Positions 5,954 to 7,609 of a DNA stretch of 7,609 nucleotides are shown here, in pieces. The first letter of the stretch is position 1. Each line of letters begins with the position of its first letter. Both the position numbers and the translations under genes were made by a program. The notes under the pieces were generated by a model. That model had not been told where the DNA came from, ran no database searches, and saw only the letters and a list, made by a program, of their open reading frames with translations. Origin of the DNA: an uncultured Intrasporangium sp. (GTDB lineage Bacteria > Actinomycetota > Actinomycetes > Actinomycetales > Dermatophilaceae); the NCBI GenBank assembly GCA_937873285.1, contig CALMNV010000344.1, forward strand, positions 1 to 7,609. The letters are read 5' to 3'.

Positions 5954-5980
5954 GGACGGGCGCCTCGACCCCGCCCGTCC
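5954..5980. terminator. GC-rich hairpin A downstream of LysM gene
   Basis: Perfect 9-bp stem GGACGGGCG / CGCCCGTCC with a 9-nt loop. It sits only two bases (AA) before a second, stronger hairpin, so the two would form a tandem pair in RNA of either strand. No U-run follows. It is likely part of a U-less actinobacterial terminator for the LysM transcript. Confidence 0.55.
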
Positions 5981-5982
5981 AA

Positions 5983-6020
5983 CCGAGCGCCGCTCCTCGT
6001 CTGCGGGGAGCGGCGCTCGG
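5983..6020. terminator. Strong GC-rich hairpin B, probable intrinsic terminator without U-tract
   Basis: Perfect 14-bp stem CCGAGCGCCGCTCC / GGAGCGGCGCTCGG with a 10-nt loop, about 155 bp after the LysM stop codon. Very stable GC stems without a poly-U tail are common as terminators in actinobacteria, so termination of the LysM transcript is the simplest role. It also separates the SOS module from the following secretion-like genes. The flanking sequence lacks U-runs on both strands, so orientation cannot be assigned. Confidence 0.7.
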
Positions 6021-6315
6021 GCATCACCCACTCGACTTGCTGAGGTGAGTGTCGAGGTGGTGGTTCGAAACACATGGGCGACGGCAGGTGCCGGTCCAGG
6101 GAGACCTGGCGGATGCCGTTGTTCACAGGTGCGCTCGACATGACTGCCCCGTCCACAGGGGCGGGCGCCAGGGATGGCTGCCTGCCAGCGCTCCCGGGAT
6201 CGTTGATTGAAGTTCGCGTCGTCAGATGGCGCGTCGGATCGCGTTCTCACGATCGCGTCTGGGGGACGGCCACGTCGGGATGTGTCCTCGAGGTGGACGC
6301 TTGGCAGAAAGGTAG
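6021..6315. other. Non-coding stretch upstream of the EspC-like gene
   Basis: I see no gene with family-like sequence here on either strand; the short open frames that cross it show no domain. It contains small inverted repeats (CTCGAC/GTCGAG at about 6032-6057; CCAGG-GAGA-CCTGG near 6096-6109; GCCCC/GGGGC near 6146-6163) and a direct repeat GATCGCGT at 6237-6244 and 6251-6258. The promoter of the downstream pair should lie in the right-hand part, but I find no convincing -35/-10 pair. Confidence 0.6.
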
Positions 6316-6612
6316 ATGCGCGTGCGGCTCAGGGTGGACCCCCATCTGATCGGACGTGCGGCGGGGCAGCTGGCGGCCGCCTTGGACGTCGCTGTGCAGC
6401 TGCGGGTGGGAGGGAGCCTGGAGGCGGTGGCCGCCGCGGTGCCGGGAGGCGTTGCGGCCAGCGTGGTGCCCGAGGTCGCGTCTGAGTGGCGGCGACGCGA
6501 GGTCGACCTCAGTCGTGCGCTGGGCTCCGACGCAGACCTGCTGAGGGCCGCAGCACAGTCCTACCGACACGTCGAAGGCGGCACCGTCAGCGCGCTGGGC
6601 CGGCTTGGATGA
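6316..6612 (+). CDS. EspC/WXG100-like small protein, putative type VII secretion partner
   Basis: 98-aa, Ala-rich helical protein without a signal peptide. It opens RVRLRVDPHLIGRAAGQLAA, resembling the start of ESX EspC-type proteins (LxVDPxxLrxAA). The second helix ends LLRAAAQSYRHVEGG, where Tyr83-x3-Glu87 matches the YxxxD/E secretion motif of type VII substrates; Trp58 (SEWRRR) sits where these proteins often carry a helical Trp. The ATG at 6316 is preceded by AGAAAGG at short spacing, so initiation may be modest. Its stop overlaps the next start (ATGA), implying co-translation and probably co-secretion as a heterodimer with the N-terminal helical domain of the downstream protein. Family assignment rests on motif and context, and no secretion-machinery gene is in the window. 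Confidence 0.75.
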   Translation: MRVRLRVDPHLIGRAAGQLAAALDVAVQLRVGGSLEAVAAAVPGGVAASVVPEVASEWRRREVDLSRALGSDADLLRAAAQSYRHVEGGTVSALGRLG

Positions 6613-7609
6613 CGCCGTCGGTCGAGCAGCTCCGCCGGGTCCGTCCCGCCGCGCTGCGCGCGACCGCACGCGAGCTCGAGGGGCAGCGGCTGATCCTCGT
6701 CGACGTCACCGCGCGTCTGCTGGCCGCCCGGCCGGCCGGCATGAGCTGGGCCGGCCCAGCCGCTGACGCAGCAGCAGGTGAGAGCGCCCGCCGCTTGGAG
6801 ACCGTCCGAGCGATCTGCCTCGACCTCACGGCATCCGTGAGTGCGCTCCACTACGCAGCAACCGCCTTCGACGAGGTGCTCGAGCTGTTGCGTCGCGCCG
6901 ATCTAGTGGCCGAGCAGGCCGGGGCCTGGATCAGTCCCGAGGGGCGACTGGTGCTGCCGCAACGACTGCCGACTGGCGACCCGGCGCTCGACACGGCCCG
7001 CATCCGGGAAGACGAGCGGGCCCGGTGGGAGATCACGGCGCTGCTCGAGCGAGCGGGGGCGCTCGGCAGTACGACGGATGCCGCCCTGGCCGCGGACCTG
7101 CTGCGGGCGCTCGAGAAGGGGGCCTGCCTTCTCGGTCCGACCGGAGCTGCCCTTCCTCCGCCGCCCGCCACCCGGGCGACAGTGCTCGTCCCCGAGGCTG
7201 GTCGTGACGGTGCCGCCGACACCGGCCCTCTATCGGACGGCGAGGGTGCGCCGTTCATTGCAGCCGCCTGGTGGCGTTCCCTCACGCAGGAGCAGCAGGC
7301 CACGGTGGTCCGCGAGCACCCCGCGTGGATCGGCGGGCTCGACGGCATCCCGGCGAGGGATCGTGACGCAGCCAACCGAACGCTCCTGGTCGACGCGGAA
7401 CAGCGGGCAGCCGAAGAGCAGCGCAAGGCGGAGGCCCTGAAGGCGCCTTTGGCAAGCGCCGCCTTTCTGGGTGGCGCGCTCCTGACAAGCGTGGCGGCCT
7501 CCATGGCGAGACGCCGCGCGCAGGAACGGGTCGATGACTTGCGAGCCGTCCGCAAGCTCATCGACGCGCGGGACGACCGCCGCAGACAGCTGCTCCTGCT
7601 TGACGCATC
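6609..7609 (+). CDS. N-terminal part of a DUF1023-type alpha/beta hydrolase with ESX/WXG-like head domain, cut by window edge
   Basis: 333 residues are visible; the frame stays open to the right edge. Residues 1-105 are helical, with SWAGPAADAA (Trp47-x-Gly49) placed as in WXG100 proteins. Residues about 218-262 read AAWWRSLTQEQQATVVREHP, then IGGLDGIPARDRDAANRTLL, a hallmark of the segment preceding the DUF1023 (PF06259) alpha/beta-hydrolase domain in actinobacteria; the last visible stretch QLLLLDAS matches the usual entry into that domain. The catalytic Ser/His are therefore outside the window. Between these lies a hydrophobic segment (279-300, ASAAFLGGALLTSVAAS) followed by an Arg/Asp-rich helix (301-325), which I do not expect in the typical family member. 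The start overlaps the EspC-like stop (ATGA). Probable type VII-exported hydrolase or polymorphic-toxin-like effector; its substrate is unknown. Confidence 0.82.
   Translation, partial: MTPSVEQLRRVRPAALRATARELEGQRLILVDVTARLLAARPAGMSWAGPAADAAAGESARRLETVRAICLDLTASVSALHYAATAFDEVLELLRRADLVAEQAGAWISPEGRLVLPQRLPTGDPALDTARIREDERARWEITALLERAGALGSTTDAALAADLLRALEKGACLLGPTGAALPPPPATRATVLVPEAGRDGAADTGPLSDGEGAPFIAAAWWRSLTQEQQATVVREHPAWIGGLDGIPARDRDAANRTLLVDAEQRAAEEQRKAEALKAPLASAAFLGGALLTSVAASMARRRAQERVDDLRAVRKLIDARDDRRRQLLLLDA

Noticed and set aside
5880..6143. 87-aa open frame in the gap after the LysM gene
   Set aside because: It lies across the repeat and hairpins, lacks a ribosome site and has no family-like sequence.
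6203..6239. TTGATT as a -35 element for the EspC-like gene
   Set aside because: No acceptable -10 hexamer is found at 15-19 bp spacing.

Overview
The window is GC-rich, with strong third-position G/C bias, GTG starts and ATGA stop/start overlaps. It carries an actinobacterial LexA divergent from a membrane-anchored LysM protein, plus a type VII-secretion-like gene pair. All of this points to a high-GC Gram-positive actinobacterium. The genus cannot be told from the sequence; a Micrococcales-like origin is only a guess.

Region 1 (1-3392, minus strand) is one compact operon read right to left. It encodes a histidinol-dehydrogenase-family enzyme, a family-3 solute-binding lipoprotein, a HisM-type permease and a GlnQ/HisP-type ATPase that runs off the left edge. 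The stop and start codons of the enzyme and binding protein overlap (ATGA), and those of permease and ATPase overlap by 8 bp. A strong stem-loop lies between binding-protein and permease genes. The enzyme keeps the Zn ligands and catalytic Glu-His of HisD, but its flanking motifs resemble the catabolic HisD paralogs (HpsN-like) rather than biosynthetic HisD. The operon therefore looks like uptake plus NAD-dependent oxidation of a small amino-acid-like or polar alcohol substrate. A LysR-type regulator (3466-4407, plus) is divergent across a 73-bp intergenic region and is the obvious candidate controller.

Region 2 (4451-5829) is an SOS module: lexA (minus) and a small single-pass membrane LysM protein (plus) share a 251-bp divergent region. 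I can read two palindromic actinobacterial SOS boxes there: one overlaps the -35 of a good lexA promoter, the other lies just downstream of a candidate LysM promoter. The LysM protein is likely an SOS-induced cell-division inhibitor of the YneA/DivS/ChiZ type.

Region 3 (5830-6315) is a 486-bp stretch without a convincing gene. It holds a near-perfect tandem repeat (24-bp units, 26-bp period) and two adjacent GC-rich hairpins, the second with a 14-bp perfect stem. In mycobacteria nrdR follows the LysM gene; it does not follow here.

Region 4 (6316-7609, plus) is a translationally coupled pair: a 98-aa EspC/WXG100-like small protein ending in a YxxxE motif, and the N-terminal 333 residues of a protein with a WxG-like helical region followed by the leader of the DUF1023 alpha/beta-hydrolase family. 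Together they suggest a type VII-secreted hydrolase or polymorphic-toxin-like effector; its catalytic domain lies beyond the right edge.
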